From Rhodocyclaceae bacterium UBA2271 (lineage in GTDB: Bacteria; Pseudomonadota; Gammaproteobacteria; Burkholderiales; Rhodocyclaceae): a stretch of 64,000 bases of DNA. Location of the stretch: contig DDXB01000053.1 of NCBI GenBank assembly GCA_002347405.1, forward strand, positions 62,001-126,000, written 5' to 3'. Shown piece after piece: positions 1-7,737 of the stretch (positions within the stretch are counted from its first letter, which is position 1; each line of letters begins with the position of its first letter). The notes beneath the pieces were generated by a model. That model saw nothing but the letters and a program-made list of their open reading frames with translations, had not been told where the DNA came from and ran no database searches. Both the position numbers and the translations under genes were made by a program.

Positions 1-876
1 CCCGGCGACGATCGCCGTCGAGTCGGCGAGCAGGGCTTTTTTCAGGCGCGGCAGGCGGCCATCCTTGTCGAGCAGACCGGCGCGGTGGGCGACGCCGATC
101 AATGTGCCCGAGGCATCGAACAGTTCGACCAGAAAGAAGGTCATGATCACCGACAAAAGGCCCATGTTCAGCGCGCCGACGATGTCGAGCTGCATGAAGG
201 TGGGCGCCAGCGACGGCGGCGCGGCGATGATGCCGGTGAAGGGGGAAAGGCCCATGGCCACCGAAATGCCGGTGACGGCGAGGATGCCGATGATGATCGC
301 ACCCGGCACCTTGCGCTGTTCCAGCGCGACGATCAGGATGAAGCCAGCCACCGCCAGCAGCACGCCTGGCTGATGCAGGTCGCCCAGCGTCACCAGCGTG
401 GCCTGATGGCCGGCAATCAGTCCGGCGTTCTTCAGGCCGATGATCGCCAGAAACAGTCCGATGCCGGCCGATATGGCGAATTTCAGCGAGCGTGGAATCG
501 CATTGACGATCCACTCGCGCAGCCGGAACAGGCTGACCAGGATGAACAGCACGCCCGAGATGAACACGGCGCCGAGCGCCTGCTGCCAGGTAAAGCCCAT
601 GCCGCCGACGACGGCGAAGGCGAAGTAGGCGTTGAGCCCCATGCCCGGCGCAATCGCGATCGGATAATTGGCATAGAGCCCCATGATCAGGGAGCCGATG
701 GCGGCGGCGAGGCAGGTGGCGACGAACACCGCGTCCTTGGGCATGCCGGCGGCCGAAAGGATGTCAGGGTTGACGAAGATGATGTAAGCCATCGTCAGGA
801 AGGTCGTCGCGCCCGCGAGAACCTCGGTGCGCACCGTGGTGCCATGCGCAGAAAGCTGGAAAAAGCGCTCCAACAT
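1..876 (-). CDS. NCS2-family purine permease (AzgA-like), 3' end outside window
   Basis: The reverse strand is open from an ATG at 876 to the window edge (292 codons seen). The N-terminus reads MLERFFQLSAHGTTVRTEVL, followed by LAGATTFLTMAYIIFVNP and a string of hydrophobic helices with GMGLNAYFA, typical of the AzgA-like branch of nucleobase:cation symporters. The family imports adenine, guanine or hypoxanthine across the inner membrane by proton symport. About two thirds of a usual 430-450 residue protein is present, so truncation is due to the window only. It is transcribed away from the next gene. Substrate cannot be told from sequence alone. Confidence 0.88.
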   Translation of the reverse strand, partial: MLERFFQLSAHGTTVRTEVLAGATTFLTMAYIIFVNPDILSAAGMPKDAVFVATCLAAAIGSLIMGLYANYPIAIAPGMGLNAYFAFAVVGGMGFTWQQALGAVFISGVLFILVSLFRLREWIVNAIPRSLKFAISAGIGLFLAIIGLKNAGLIAGHQATLVTLGDLHQPGVLLAVAGFILIVALEQRKVPGAIIIGILAVTGISVAMGLSPFTGIIAAPPSLAPTFMQLDIVGALNMGLLSVIMTFFLVELFDASGTLIGVAHRAGLLDKDGRLPRLKKALLADSTAIVAG

Positions 877-974
877 GATTTTCGCCCCCAGGGAAAGGCG
901 CGGATTCTAGAGGAAAAGCCGATTTCGGTGCGTCATTCCTGTGCTGCGGGAAGTAGTCGCCGTCCCCGTCCCCA

Positions 975-1038
975 TCTCCGTGTTCGCGGCGATCCGGCTG
1001 ACGCCGTCTCCGTGTTCGCGGCGATCCGGCTGACGCCG
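975..1038. repeat. Tandem duplication, two 32-bp units
   Basis: Two head-to-tail copies of a 32-bp unit beginning TCTCCGTGTTCGCGG and ending GGCTGACGCCG start at 975 and 1007. A third, partial start (TCTCG) runs into the dispersed repeat at 1042. Unit number could vary between strains by slippage. Confidence 0.85.
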
Positions 1039-1041
1039 TCT

Positions 1042-1085
1042 CGCCAGTCCCGAAAAAGGGATTCCCTTCGGTTACGCCGACTTTT
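1042..1085 (-). repeat. Partial reverse copy of dispersed AAAGTCGGCG element
   Basis: The stretch GCCAGTCCC...GGGATTCCCTTCGG...GCCGACTTTT matches, in reverse, the inner part of the element at 4727-4822 (AAAGTCGGCGTGACCG, GGAAATCCC, GGGACTGGCG). Terminal inverted repeats are not visible in this copy. Confidence 0.7.
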
Positions 1086-1334
1086 ATTGCGTGATCCGCA
1101 CCATGATCGACTGTTTGGTCGCTGCCGCATCCATGTCGAAGCGGTCGCACTGCATCCTGCTGATGAACCAGCGTGCGCACGCTGGTGGATGCCAATTTTC
1201 CACCGTAGATGGAGCGTTTTAGCCTGTTCGTACGCTAGCGCACTGAAGTCCAGCCTGAATGGCACGAGAATCAAGCTTCAGTCGAGGCCAAGGCCACCCG
1301 ACCGCATTCCCTCTCCAACACCATACCTGGAGGC

Positions 1335-1670
1335 ATGATGACTAGCCTATTAACTGCAAGCCATGGAGCTGTCGCAGCCCGTAACGACATACTCGTGAAG
1401 GATCTGAAACGCGTCGTCGGCGATGCCGATGACCTGCTGCATGAACTGGCCAGCGCCGGTACCGAAGAATTAGCCACGGCGCGTACGCGGATCGAGGCCA
1501 GCCTCGGTGAAGTCGAGGCCAGTCTCCGCGCAGCACGCCGCGCTTTTGCGCGCCAGGCACGCATTGCGGCTGATGCCACCAATGAGTACGTCAGGAAAAA
1601 TCCCTGGAAACTCGTCGGCATTGTGACGGCGGCAGGACTCCTCGCCGCCCTGCTTCTCAGTCGGCGCTGA
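1335..1670 (+). CDS. DUF883 (ElaB/YqjD-like) inner-membrane-anchored protein
   Basis: 111 residues. An alpha-helical, charged body (about residues 15-85) precedes the hallmark YVRKNPWK motif and a single C-terminal membrane helix (VGIVTAAGLLAALLLSRR). This is the layout of ElaB/YqjD, which tether ribosomes to the membrane in stationary phase in E. coli. Two ATGs are in tandem; GGAGG at 1329-1333 is only 1 nt from the first, so the ATG at 1338 may be the real start. YihY follows 47 bp downstream on the same strand. Confidence 0.85.
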   Translation: MMTSLLTASHGAVAARNDILVKDLKRVVGDADDLLHELASAGTEELATARTRIEASLGEVEASLRAARRAFARQARIAADATNEYVRKNPWKLVGIVTAAGLLAALLLSRR

Positions 1671-1717
1671 TCGGGCATTGGCCGAACATGCTCTGCTCAC
1701 TGCTGTTGCGCTGAAGC

Positions 1718-2656
1718 ATGCTGAAGGTAGTCCATGTCACGACCCACTGGGTCTGGCGTCTGAAGATTGTTCTGCGCCAGTCGCTGTCCGCCTGGGTCGA
1801 TCAGCGCGCATCCAGCAAGGGCGCGGCACTGGCGTTCTACACCCTGTTTTCCATGACGCCCATCCTCGTGCTGGCCATCGCGCTGGCCGGCTACTTTTTC
1901 GGTGCCGAGGCAGCGCAGGGCGAGATCGTCGCCCAACTGCAAGGGCTGGTCGGGCCGAATGGCGCAATGGCGATTCAGGCCATGCTGGCGGCGGCGCGCG
2001 ATACCACCTCCGGACTGGTAGCGACACTCGTGGCGACTGCCCTGCTGCTGCTGGGAGCGACCAGTGTCTTTGCCGAACTCAAGGGCAGTCTGGATGAAAT
2101 GTGGGGAATCGGCAAGCCTAGTCAGTCAGGCTTCATCAAACTGATGCGCACGCGGATGCTGTCCTTCGGCATGGTGCTGGTGCTGGCATTCCTGCTGCTC
2201 GTTTCCCTTGTCGTCAGCGCCGCGCTGGCCATGCTCGAACGCTATGCGGACGGCGTGCTTGGCGGTTCGGCCGGCATGCTCGCCACGCTTTCCTCCGCCA
2301 TATCGTTCGGCGTCATCGCTTGCATGTTTGCCGTGATCTACAAGACCCTGCCGGCGGTGCCGCTCTCTTGGCGCGATGTCTGGATTGGCGCCGCCTTCAC
2401 GGCTGGACTGTTCAGCCTGGGGAAATATGCAATCGGCTATTATCTCGGCAACAGTGGCGTAGCCTCCAGCTTCGGTGCCGCCGGTTCAATCATCGCCTTG
2501 CTGCTCTGGGTGTACTACTCGGCCCAGATATTCTTTCTGGGGGCGGAGTTCACCCGGCATTACGCCCTTTGGTTCGGCAGTCTGCAGCACGAAAGGCTGC
2601 AGAGAGAAGAACAAGACCGCTGCGCCGTACTCATGCGCGATCAGACCGTCAGGTAA
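1718..2656 (+). CDS. YihY/BrkB-family inner-membrane protein
   Basis: 312 residues with about six membrane helices. The family signature is visible: SKGAALAFYTLFSMTPIL near the N-terminus, LWGIGKP-type motif (MWGIGKPS) in the middle, and LLLWVYYSAQIFFLGAEFT near the C-terminus. The family was once called ribonuclease BN; that activity belongs to another gene and the true role is unknown, perhaps transport. It probably forms a small unit with the DUF883 gene upstream. Confidence 0.88.
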   Translation: MLKVVHVTTHWVWRLKIVLRQSLSAWVDQRASSKGAALAFYTLFSMTPILVLAIALAGYFFGAEAAQGEIVAQLQGLVGPNGAMAIQAMLAAARDTTSGLVATLVATALLLLGATSVFAELKGSLDEMWGIGKPSQSGFIKLMRTRMLSFGMVLVLAFLLLVSLVVSAALAMLERYADGVLGGSAGMLATLSSAISFGVIACMFAVIYKTLPAVPLSWRDVWIGAAFTAGLFSLGKYAIGYYLGNSGVASSFGAAGSIIALLLWVYYSAQIFFLGAEFTRHYALWFGSLQHERLQREEQDRCAVLMRDQTVR

Positions 2657-2796
2657 TACTGACAAATCTCAAGTATCCACGGCTCCCGGCGCTACGGTTC
2701 ATAAAGCTTTCCGGCGAAAAGTACATGTAGCAAAGCGCGCTGCGCGCTTCTTTAACGCTTGCATGCAGCTTCAATAGTGGCGGCCCTGATGGCCTG

Positions 2797-3216
2797 TCAT
2801 TTGCCAAACCGTTCGGCTCGCTGGGCGCGGATTTCGGCTGGCCATTGGCTCTCGACATAGAGCAAGACACGCTGAATCTGCCGGTCTGACAGCTTGCCGG
2901 CAAACGCCGGCATGTCGGAAACATAGCCTGGCGGAGCATGGGGTGGCACCATACCCAGCTTGGTGATTGCCACCAGTTGCTCCATCGGATGATGCCAGGT
3001 ATGGCCGCTCGCATCGTGCGGCGGTGCTGGCAGCTTGCCGTCGGGGCGACGCGTGTTCCATTCCGGCTGTCCTTCCAGTCTGGTCCCGTGACAAGTCGCA
3101 CATTCGGCCTTATAGATTGCCTCGCCTTCCATTACGGCCAACTGGTCTGGCCCGCCGCCGCCGCATCCGGCAAGCGACGTCAACAGCAGCGCCGCCCGCC
3201 ACCATTTCATTGTCAC
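2797..3216 (-). CDS. Class I c-type cytochrome, probable lipoprotein
   Basis: 139 residues. A short signal ends in LTSLAGCGGGG, a lipobox, so the protein is probably lipid-anchored on the periplasmic side. One haem site CATCH lies near residue 39, and a distal Met ligand is likely in VSDMPAFAGKLSDRQI, the usual cytochrome c C-terminal motif. A His-rich stretch (HDASGHTWHHP) sits between them. Electron-transfer partner unknown. It is the distal gene of a leftward run with 3269-3523 and 3632-4102. Confidence 0.88.
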   Translation of the reverse strand: MTMKWWRAALLLTSLAGCGGGGPDQLAVMEGEAIYKAECATCHGTRLEGQPEWNTRRPDGKLPAPPHDASGHTWHHPMEQLVAITKLGMVPPHAPPGYVSDMPAFAGKLSDRQIQRVLLYVESQWPAEIRAQRAERFGK

Positions 3217-3268
3217 GACAGTTTCATTCCTTGCCCATCTTTTTCGGGTTTGACAACGCGCTACGGAA

Positions 3269-3523
3269 CTAGGGGCGCCGTGGATCGTCTGGGGGAGTGT
3301 TCGTCTTAGGGGGGTGTTGTTGGCGCCTGGCCTTTTTGGTGTCGATCACGATCTTGGCCGCGGCAACCAGATTCACCACCACCACGGCGATTGCCGGCCA
3401 GAAGGGTAGTTCCTGACCCGACTTCGCCCCATAGACGAGCAGCCCGCCGAGCATGAGCCCACCGATCAGCAGCACAATGACACTGCCGTTGATGAATCCG
3501 TCTTGCTTGAAATTCAAGGTCAC
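3269..3523 (-). CDS. Small two-helix membrane protein, unknown function
   Basis: 84 residues with two predicted membrane helices (about 12-32 and 42-62) and a basic, Pro-rich tail. The start shown is GTG with GGGGG very close; a TTG two codons further in has better Shine-Dalgarno spacing. I do not recognise the family. It lies between the glutaredoxin-like and cytochrome genes on the same strand. Confidence 0.6.
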   Translation of the reverse strand: MTLNFKQDGFINGSVIVLLIGGLMLGGLLVYGAKSGQELPFWPAIAVVVVNLVAAAKIVIDTKKARRQQHPPKTNTPPDDPRRP

Positions 3524-3631
3524 ATCCCCCTTCGAATAGTCACTTGGTCAATAGGCAAACCGGACGGGAAACAGGCTTCGCTTGCCGTGTCGGTATTGGC
3601 AATGAAATTTCGCAGGTCATTGCGCCGGCCG

Positions 3632-4102
3632 TTATTTATTGTTCGCAAAGAAGGCATTGTAGGCGGCAACCGAGAAGCCTTGCACACGTTGCGTACCGGC
3701 CGTCAGCAGCGGCACCCCTTTCCCGCTACCGGCCCGGGCGAAGGTGGTCAGACCGTCCTTTGTGTCAATGTCCACTTCCCGATATGAGATCCGCTTGTCC
3801 GCCAGATAGGCCTTGGCCTTCTGGCAATAGCCGCACCACGCTGCCGAATACAGGACGACGCCCGCCGCCGGCGCCGCTGCGGTTTTCGCGGACCTCATGC
3901 GTTCCAGCTGATCGGCTGCCGAAGAGGGCAAGGAGCTGGTCGGCCCCGCCTCGAAGATCCTGGACATCACAACCTGTCCCTGCCGCGGTGGTTGGTCGCT
4001 ATACGAGATCTTGCCATCCGGGCCAACCGATTTGTACAGGGTGGCCGACAGCACCACCATGCTGGTCAGCGCACAGGCAATGAAAACAAGGATGCGTGTC
4101 AT
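3632..4102 (-). CDS. Exported glutaredoxin-like protein with DUF4124 N-terminus
   Basis: 156 residues. An N-terminal signal/membrane helix (residues 1-20) is followed by a DUF4124 stretch (LYKSVGPDGKISYSDQPP), a linker, and a glutaredoxin fold with the redox motif AAWCGYCQKAKAYL near residue 90 and the GKGVPLL cis-Pro loop. The architecture is common in betaproteobacterial periplasmic thiol proteins. It may reduce or shuffle disulfides, possibly for the neighbouring cytochrome; that link is inference. Confidence 0.85.
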   Translation of the reverse strand: MTRILVFIACALTSMVVLSATLYKSVGPDGKISYSDQPPRQGQVVMSRIFEAGPTSSLPSSAADQLERMRSAKTAAAPAAGVVLYSAAWCGYCQKAKAYLADKRISYREVDIDTKDGLTTFARAGSGKGVPLLTAGTQRVQGFSVAAYNAFFANNK

Positions 4103-4144
4103 GGGCGTGGCCTCATGTGCCGGATCGCGGCAGAGCGGGGTTAG

Positions 4145-4702
4145 TCATAATGCTTGAAGGTCAGCACACAATTCACTTGCGGGCAGCACCTTGGCAAACA
4201 GGCCGTTCAGCGCAGCAAGATAAGCGGCCTGAACACTCGCGGCCGGCACTTCGACGCCGTTGAACGACAAGGCCCTGGTGGCGCAAGCGTCGTGCGCCAG
4301 GGCGCAGCTGAAACCAAGGTCGGCGGCGGCGCGGGTCGTCGTGTCGATGCACATGTGGGTCATCATGCCGGCAATCACCAGCCGGGAAATCCCGGCATCG
4401 CGCAAGTGTTCCAGCAGCGGCGTTTCCCGAAAGCTGTTGGGGAAGTGCTTCTGGAATACCGGTTCGTCGCTGGCCGGACGCACGGACTCGTGAATTTCCG
4501 CCCCGCGGGTGCCGGGCAGAAAAAACGTCGCGCCGGGGCGGGCAGCGAGGTGCTGAATGTGGATGATCGGCAAGGCCTTCTGGCGAAAGGCCGCCAGCAG
4601 CCTGGCGGCCTGGGTGGCTGCCGCGCCTGCCCCGACGACCTCCATTGCGCCGCCCGGGAAATAGTCGTTCTGGATGTCAATCAGCAGGAGGGCGGTAGTC
4701 AT
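4145..4702 (-). CDS. Isochorismatase-like cysteine hydrolase
   Basis: 185 residues from ATG at 4702 (MTTALLLIDIQNDYFPGG). Asp in LLIDIQND, a Lys in VFQKHFPNSF and Cys in GMMTHMCIDTTTRAA match the D-K-C catalytic triad of the family. The family hydrolyses amides or vinyl ethers (nicotinamide, isochorismate and others); substrate not predictable. The open frame extends further upstream, but that part runs through the dispersed repeat at 4727-4822 and is not protein-like. Confidence 0.87.
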   Translation of the reverse strand: MTTALLLIDIQNDYFPGGAMEVVGAGAAATQAARLLAAFRQKALPIIHIQHLAARPGATFFLPGTRGAEIHESVRPASDEPVFQKHFPNSFRETPLLEHLRDAGISRLVIAGMMTHMCIDTTTRAAADLGFSCALAHDACATRALSFNGVEVPAASVQAAYLAALNGLFAKVLPASELCADLQAL

Positions 4703-4726
4703 GGCGAGTTCCAAGGTTTGGATAAC

Positions 4727-4822
4727 AAAGTCGGCGTGACCGAAGGAAATCCCCGTGGGACTGGCGGGACGAAGTGCCCCGCATGGGGTACGGCGGAAAC
4801 CGTGGTCTGACGCTCTATTTAT
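4727..4822. repeat. Dispersed MITE-like element, copy A
   Basis: Starts AAAGTCGGCGTGACCGAAGG, then GTGGGACTGGCGGGACG, GTGCCCCGCATGGGG and GCGGAAACCGTGGTCTGACG, and ends CTATTTA. The same blocks recur at 6497-6667 and 9573-9655 and, reversed, at 10716-10805. The left inverted end is missing here. It sits just upstream of the isochorismatase-like gene. Confidence 0.8.
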
Positions 4823-4844
4823 TAAGCAAAGTAAGTCCGCATAA

Positions 4845-4870
4845 TAAAGCCCCAATCGCTTGGGGCTTTT
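4845..4870. terminator. Rho-independent terminator after the EncFtn gene
   Basis: Perfect hairpin AAAGCCCCAA...TTGGGGCTTT with U-rich flanks on both strands. It follows the leftward EncFtn gene at 4919. An almost identical hairpin with the same flank (GATTTTTC) is at 9430-9460. Confidence 0.8.
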
Positions 4871-4918
4871 GATTTTTCGAGAATGATCGGCGGACTAATG
4901 TTTGCTCTCCTTGGAACT

Positions 4919-5206
4919 TCACTCATGCGCAATTGGCTTGGTGGTGAATAAGTAGTCCTTGAACTGCTCTGAAAATCGTCCATCTTTGCGGCGAATCCAT
5001 TCCATGAGCATGGCTGCATGCTCCTTTTCTTCATCACGGTTATGCTCGAGGATTGCCTTCAGCTCCCTGTCTTTGCATACGTCAGCCCGCTGGTTGTATG
5101 AATCGACGGCCTCAAGCTCTTCCATTAGGGAAACCAGCGCTCTGTGCATATCCCGTATTTCGACGGAAAGTTCCTCTACGGGCTCCTGATAAATGACGTT
5201 GCTCAT
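4919..5206 (-). CDS. EncFtn-type (encapsulated-ferritin-like) ferroxidase without encapsulin
   Basis: 95 residues. The core VSLMEELEAVDSYNQRAD, then ILEHNRDEEKEHAAMLMEWI, is the encapsulated-ferritin signature. The ferroxidase ligands Glu30/Glu32 and Glu60/His63 are visible (my numbering). Family members are short two-helix proteins that form decamers, oxidise Fe(II) and are packed into encapsulin shells through a C-terminal peptide. Here the protein ends at FTTKPIAHE, lacks such a tail, and no encapsulin gene is within this window. The Trp usual in the DWY motif is Ser. Confidence 0.85.
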   Translation of the reverse strand: MSNVIYQEPVEELSVEIRDMHRALVSLMEELEAVDSYNQRADVCKDRELKAILEHNRDEEKEHAAMLMEWIRRKDGRFSEQFKDYLFTTKPIAHE

Positions 5207-5270
5207 ATCGATCTCCTGATGTTGTCAAGATTATCGTGATACATGTCTATCTTTGATCCGGGCATGCGGA

Positions 5271-5876
5271 TCAGGAAGAAACATTTTCGTTGGCAAACTG
5301 GTGATTGACATCGCGATGATGGGCTTCATCCAGGCGGACCGCGAGGATGACGTCGCGCAATTTTGCTTCCGGCGCGAGGTTCCAGTATTCGATTGCGACT
5401 TTCGGTGCGGGGACGTTGGCATAGGTACCATTGTCCACACCCGCCAGGTATTCCGTGTAGCTAAATACCGCCTCCTCCTCAAGATAGCCCACCACGCGAT
5501 GCGCACCTCTCGGAACCATGATGTAGAGCAAAAAATAGAAGTTGTAAAAAACGCCTTGGGCAAGCAAGATCAGAAGACGCTCGAATTGCGTTGGTCGAGC
5601 GATCTGGATGAAGGTCATCAAGTGGATGCGCTCATTCTCTGCCTCATCCAGCAGTGTGCGTATGCGGCCAGCATCGTCTTCCATCCGCCGCACAGCGCGC
5701 AGGTGCTGCAAGGTGCCGCCAACCATTCCCGGTATGGCCGCAATGGTTTCCAGAACCACTGCACGGTGGCCATAACGATGTGCAAAGAAGACATCCGCAA
5801 AGAACCGCAATAATCGGACGAACCGATAGGCGATTTGATCGCTAAAGCCTCTTGGAGCGTAGTGAACTTCGATCAT
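5271..5876 (-). CDS. Alternative oxidase (AOX), cyanide-insensitive ubiquinol oxidase
   Basis: 201 residues. All four di-iron motifs are present: LETIAAIPGM (Glu43), EAENERIHLM (Glu82, His85), LEEEAVF (Glu134 region) and RLDEAHHRDVNH (Glu184, His187). AOX is a monotopic membrane enzyme that oxidises ubiquinol and reduces O2 to water without pumping protons, giving respiration that resists cyanide, NO or sulfide. Bacterial copies are uncommon and compact like this one. Its ATG overlaps the stop of the upstream gene by 4 bp, so the two are coupled. Confidence 0.93.
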   Translation of the reverse strand: MIEVHYAPRGFSDQIAYRFVRLLRFFADVFFAHRYGHRAVVLETIAAIPGMVGGTLQHLRAVRRMEDDAGRIRTLLDEAENERIHLMTFIQIARPTQFERLLILLAQGVFYNFYFLLYIMVPRGAHRVVGYLEEEAVFSYTEYLAGVDNGTYANVPAPKVAIEYWNLAPEAKLRDVILAVRLDEAHHRDVNHQFANENVSS

Positions 5877-6397
5877 GCTGTGGCGACATCCTCGACCGCG
5901 CCAACCGAAGTCTTGATGACTTCGCGTGTGATCGCCGTTTCCTGCTCGGTTAGCGTGGTCGCCACCAACACGAACTGACCACTCTTGATCGCATCCTGGA
6001 TCAGGTCGGCTAACCGTCCTTCCTTTTTATCCACGTTCGCCGTGGCACCCGTCGCAGCACCAACAATCGCGCCGATGCTGGCACCCCAGCCCAACATCAT
6101 GAGGGGAGCAAGCAACGGGCTGGCGACGAACAGACTCACGCTCGCCGCAGCCAGTGCCACACTACCCAGCGCGCCGATACCGGTTCCCACCGCGGTTCCG
6201 ATGGCGCCGTCTACAAGTACATTCTGCAACACTTCATTGCTGTCGGCTTGTGCGCCCTTCGCTGGTGCGGCAGCATCGGCTGCAAATATCTGTAGCTGTT
6301 CTCGTGGCAATCCCTTTTCAACAAGCCTGGACAGCGCGCCCTCTGCTTCTTCGCGGTGGGCAAAAAAACCCGATACATGGTGGCGATATTCGTTCAT
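5873..6397 (-). CDS. Stress-protein-like membrane protein with glycine-rich hydrophobic core
   Basis: 174 residues. The N-terminus (HHVSGFFAHREEAEGALSRL) resembles the flavodoxin-like start of general-stress YflT/DUF1269-type proteins. The middle (about 65-125) is Gly/Ala-rich and hydrophobic, like glycine-zipper membrane segments. The C-terminal part reads GQFVLVATTLTEQETAITREVI. It is the first gene of the AOX operon (ATGA overlap), so a role in the same stress response is likely. Exact function unknown. Confidence 0.75.
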   Translation of the reverse strand: MNEYRHHVSGFFAHREEAEGALSRLVEKGLPREQLQIFAADAAAPAKGAQADSNEVLQNVLVDGAIGTAVGTGIGALGSVALAAASVSLFVASPLLAPLMMLGWGASIGAIVGAATGATANVDKKEGRLADLIQDAIKSGQFVLVATTLTEQETAITREVIKTSVGAVEDVATA

Positions 6398-6496
6398 ATC
6401 TTTACTCCTTGCGAAACCGTGCGAGACGGAAGAGATTTAATCTACCCGGCTGACTTGGCAGCGTCTGTGTGTTCTCGTACAGTGCCGGCCCCAAAC

Positions 6497-6667
6497 AAAT
6501 TGGGGTCATCCATTAGCCGGCCGGTGTCAAGCGCGCAAACGCCCCGGCCAGCGGAACCAAAAGTCGGCGCTGGTGGGACAAAGTGCCCCGCAGCGGGTAT
6601 GAAATGCCCCGCATGGGGTACGGCGCATGGTCATTTCGGCGGAAACCGTGGTCTTGACCCTATTTAT
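6497..6667. repeat. MITE-like element, copy B, with inverted ends
   Basis: The left end AAATTGGGGTCA and right end TGACCCTATTTA form imperfect terminal inverted repeats. Inside lie CCATTAGCCGGCC, the core AAAAGTCGGCGCTGG, two hairpin blocks (GTGCCCCGCAGCGGG and GCCCCGCATGGGG) and GCGGAAACCGTGGTC. No transposase is encoded. The right end supplies the TAG stop of the gene at 6660-7679. Confidence 0.82.
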
Positions 6668-7679
6668 GCGCATGCTTCGACAACAGCTGGCATCCTCCCA
6701 TCAAGGCAACACCGAATGCGAGGTGGGCAACCAGCGTTATCCAGTCGCGAGTTACAGCGAACCAGGGGAACAACAGTGTGAAGCCGTACAGGTTGACCAC
6801 GTAAACGACCAGTCCGTACAGGGCGCCTACAAGCAAGGCCGGGCCAATCCGCAAACGGCTGGATAGATATGCTGGAATCAGTGCATAAACGACGGACAGG
6901 GCAGAGTGAACCAGCGTCGCGACCAGCAGGATATCCCACTGTATTGTCGACGGCGGGGGCAGGACACCCGGGCCCATGACCACGGCAGCCGTCAGGCGTG
7001 CATCTCGAAAAAGGGTTTCCAGCAGCGGAATTTCACTCAGCCACCAGAGGAATAGTTGCGTCACGGTGGCGATCAGCCCGGCACCGAGGCCGACCAGCAG
7101 TACCAGCGCCGGAATCATCCGCCCGCGCTCCCGCCACCACCCGGGCACCACCCGAGGCACAGCGGTAGCCGCCAACAAGTCGATGGTTTCCTGGCCAATC
7201 AGAGTCGCCCCAAGCAAGCGCGCCAACCCATCTCCTCCCTGCTTCATCACCAAGGCATGATTACGGGTGAATATCGGGCGGGCAACGGGGGCGATCAGGT
7301 TCATCCACCACCGGGTGCTGCGGACATGCCACTCGCAACGGACAATGCTGACCGTGCCTTGGCGGGAGAAATACCAACCGCCGGTGCCTTCAAGATCCCC
7401 TCGGGTGGTTCCTTCGATGGTCACCAGATCTTCAATGCGCGTGGGCGATACTTCGAACACCACCCGATAGGGTAATCGTCCGCGCCAGGTATAGCGCCAG
7501 ACACTATCGATGCCATTCGCATCCCCTGCCGCTACCTGCTTAACCTTTTTAACGCTCGACCACCAGTCCGGCCAGCACAGGGAGTTTTGGATAACCGCAT
7601 ACACGAGCTCAAGCGGCGCCTCGATACGCCAGGTTGTCAGCAAGCGATATTCCGCCACCGCACCCTCTCCGCTGAGCAC
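6660..7679 (-). CDS. SRPBCC (START-like) domain fused to a multi-helix membrane domain
   Basis: 339 residues. Residues 1-170 form an SRPBCC/polyketide-cyclase-like domain (YRLLTTWRIEAPLELVYAVI, WPDWWSSVKKVKQV, VIFEVSPTRIEDLVTI-type strands) that usually binds hydrophobic ligands. Residues about 190-335 hold four to five membrane helices. The fusion is unusual. The stop codon lies in the end of the repeat element at 6497-6667, so the C-terminus may have been altered by its insertion. Function unknown. Confidence 0.78.
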   Translation of the reverse strand: MLSGEGAVAEYRLLTTWRIEAPLELVYAVIQNSLCWPDWWSSVKKVKQVAAGDANGIDSVWRYTWRGRLPYRVVFEVSPTRIEDLVTIEGTTRGDLEGTGGWYFSRQGTVSIVRCEWHVRSTRWWMNLIAPVARPIFTRNHALVMKQGGDGLARLLGATLIGQETIDLLAATAVPRVVPGWWRERGRMIPALVLLVGLGAGLIATVTQLFLWWLSEIPLLETLFRDARLTAAVVMGPGVLPPPSTIQWDILLVATLVHSALSVVYALIPAYLSSRLRIGPALLVGALYGLVVYVVNLYGFTLLFPWFAVTRDWITLVAHLAFGVALMGGCQLLSKHAHK

Positions 7680-7737
7680 ATCAGCAATCCGCAGATTAAT
7701 TTCATGCTACCTCCTGACAACCAAACCATCGAACCAG

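Larger units (their letters stand above)
877..1334. other. 458-bp intergenic region with repeats
   Basis: No convincing gene is seen here. It holds the leader of the leftward permease, a 32-bp tandem duplication (975-1038) and a partial reverse copy of the dispersed AAAGTCGGCG element (1042-1085). The remainder up to the DUF883 start shows nothing I can name. Confidence 0.6.

Noticed and set aside
85..1338. Plus-strand frame of 417 codons
   Set aside because: Its first part is antisense to the clear NCS2 permease; composition is His/Arg/Asp-rich and not protein-like.
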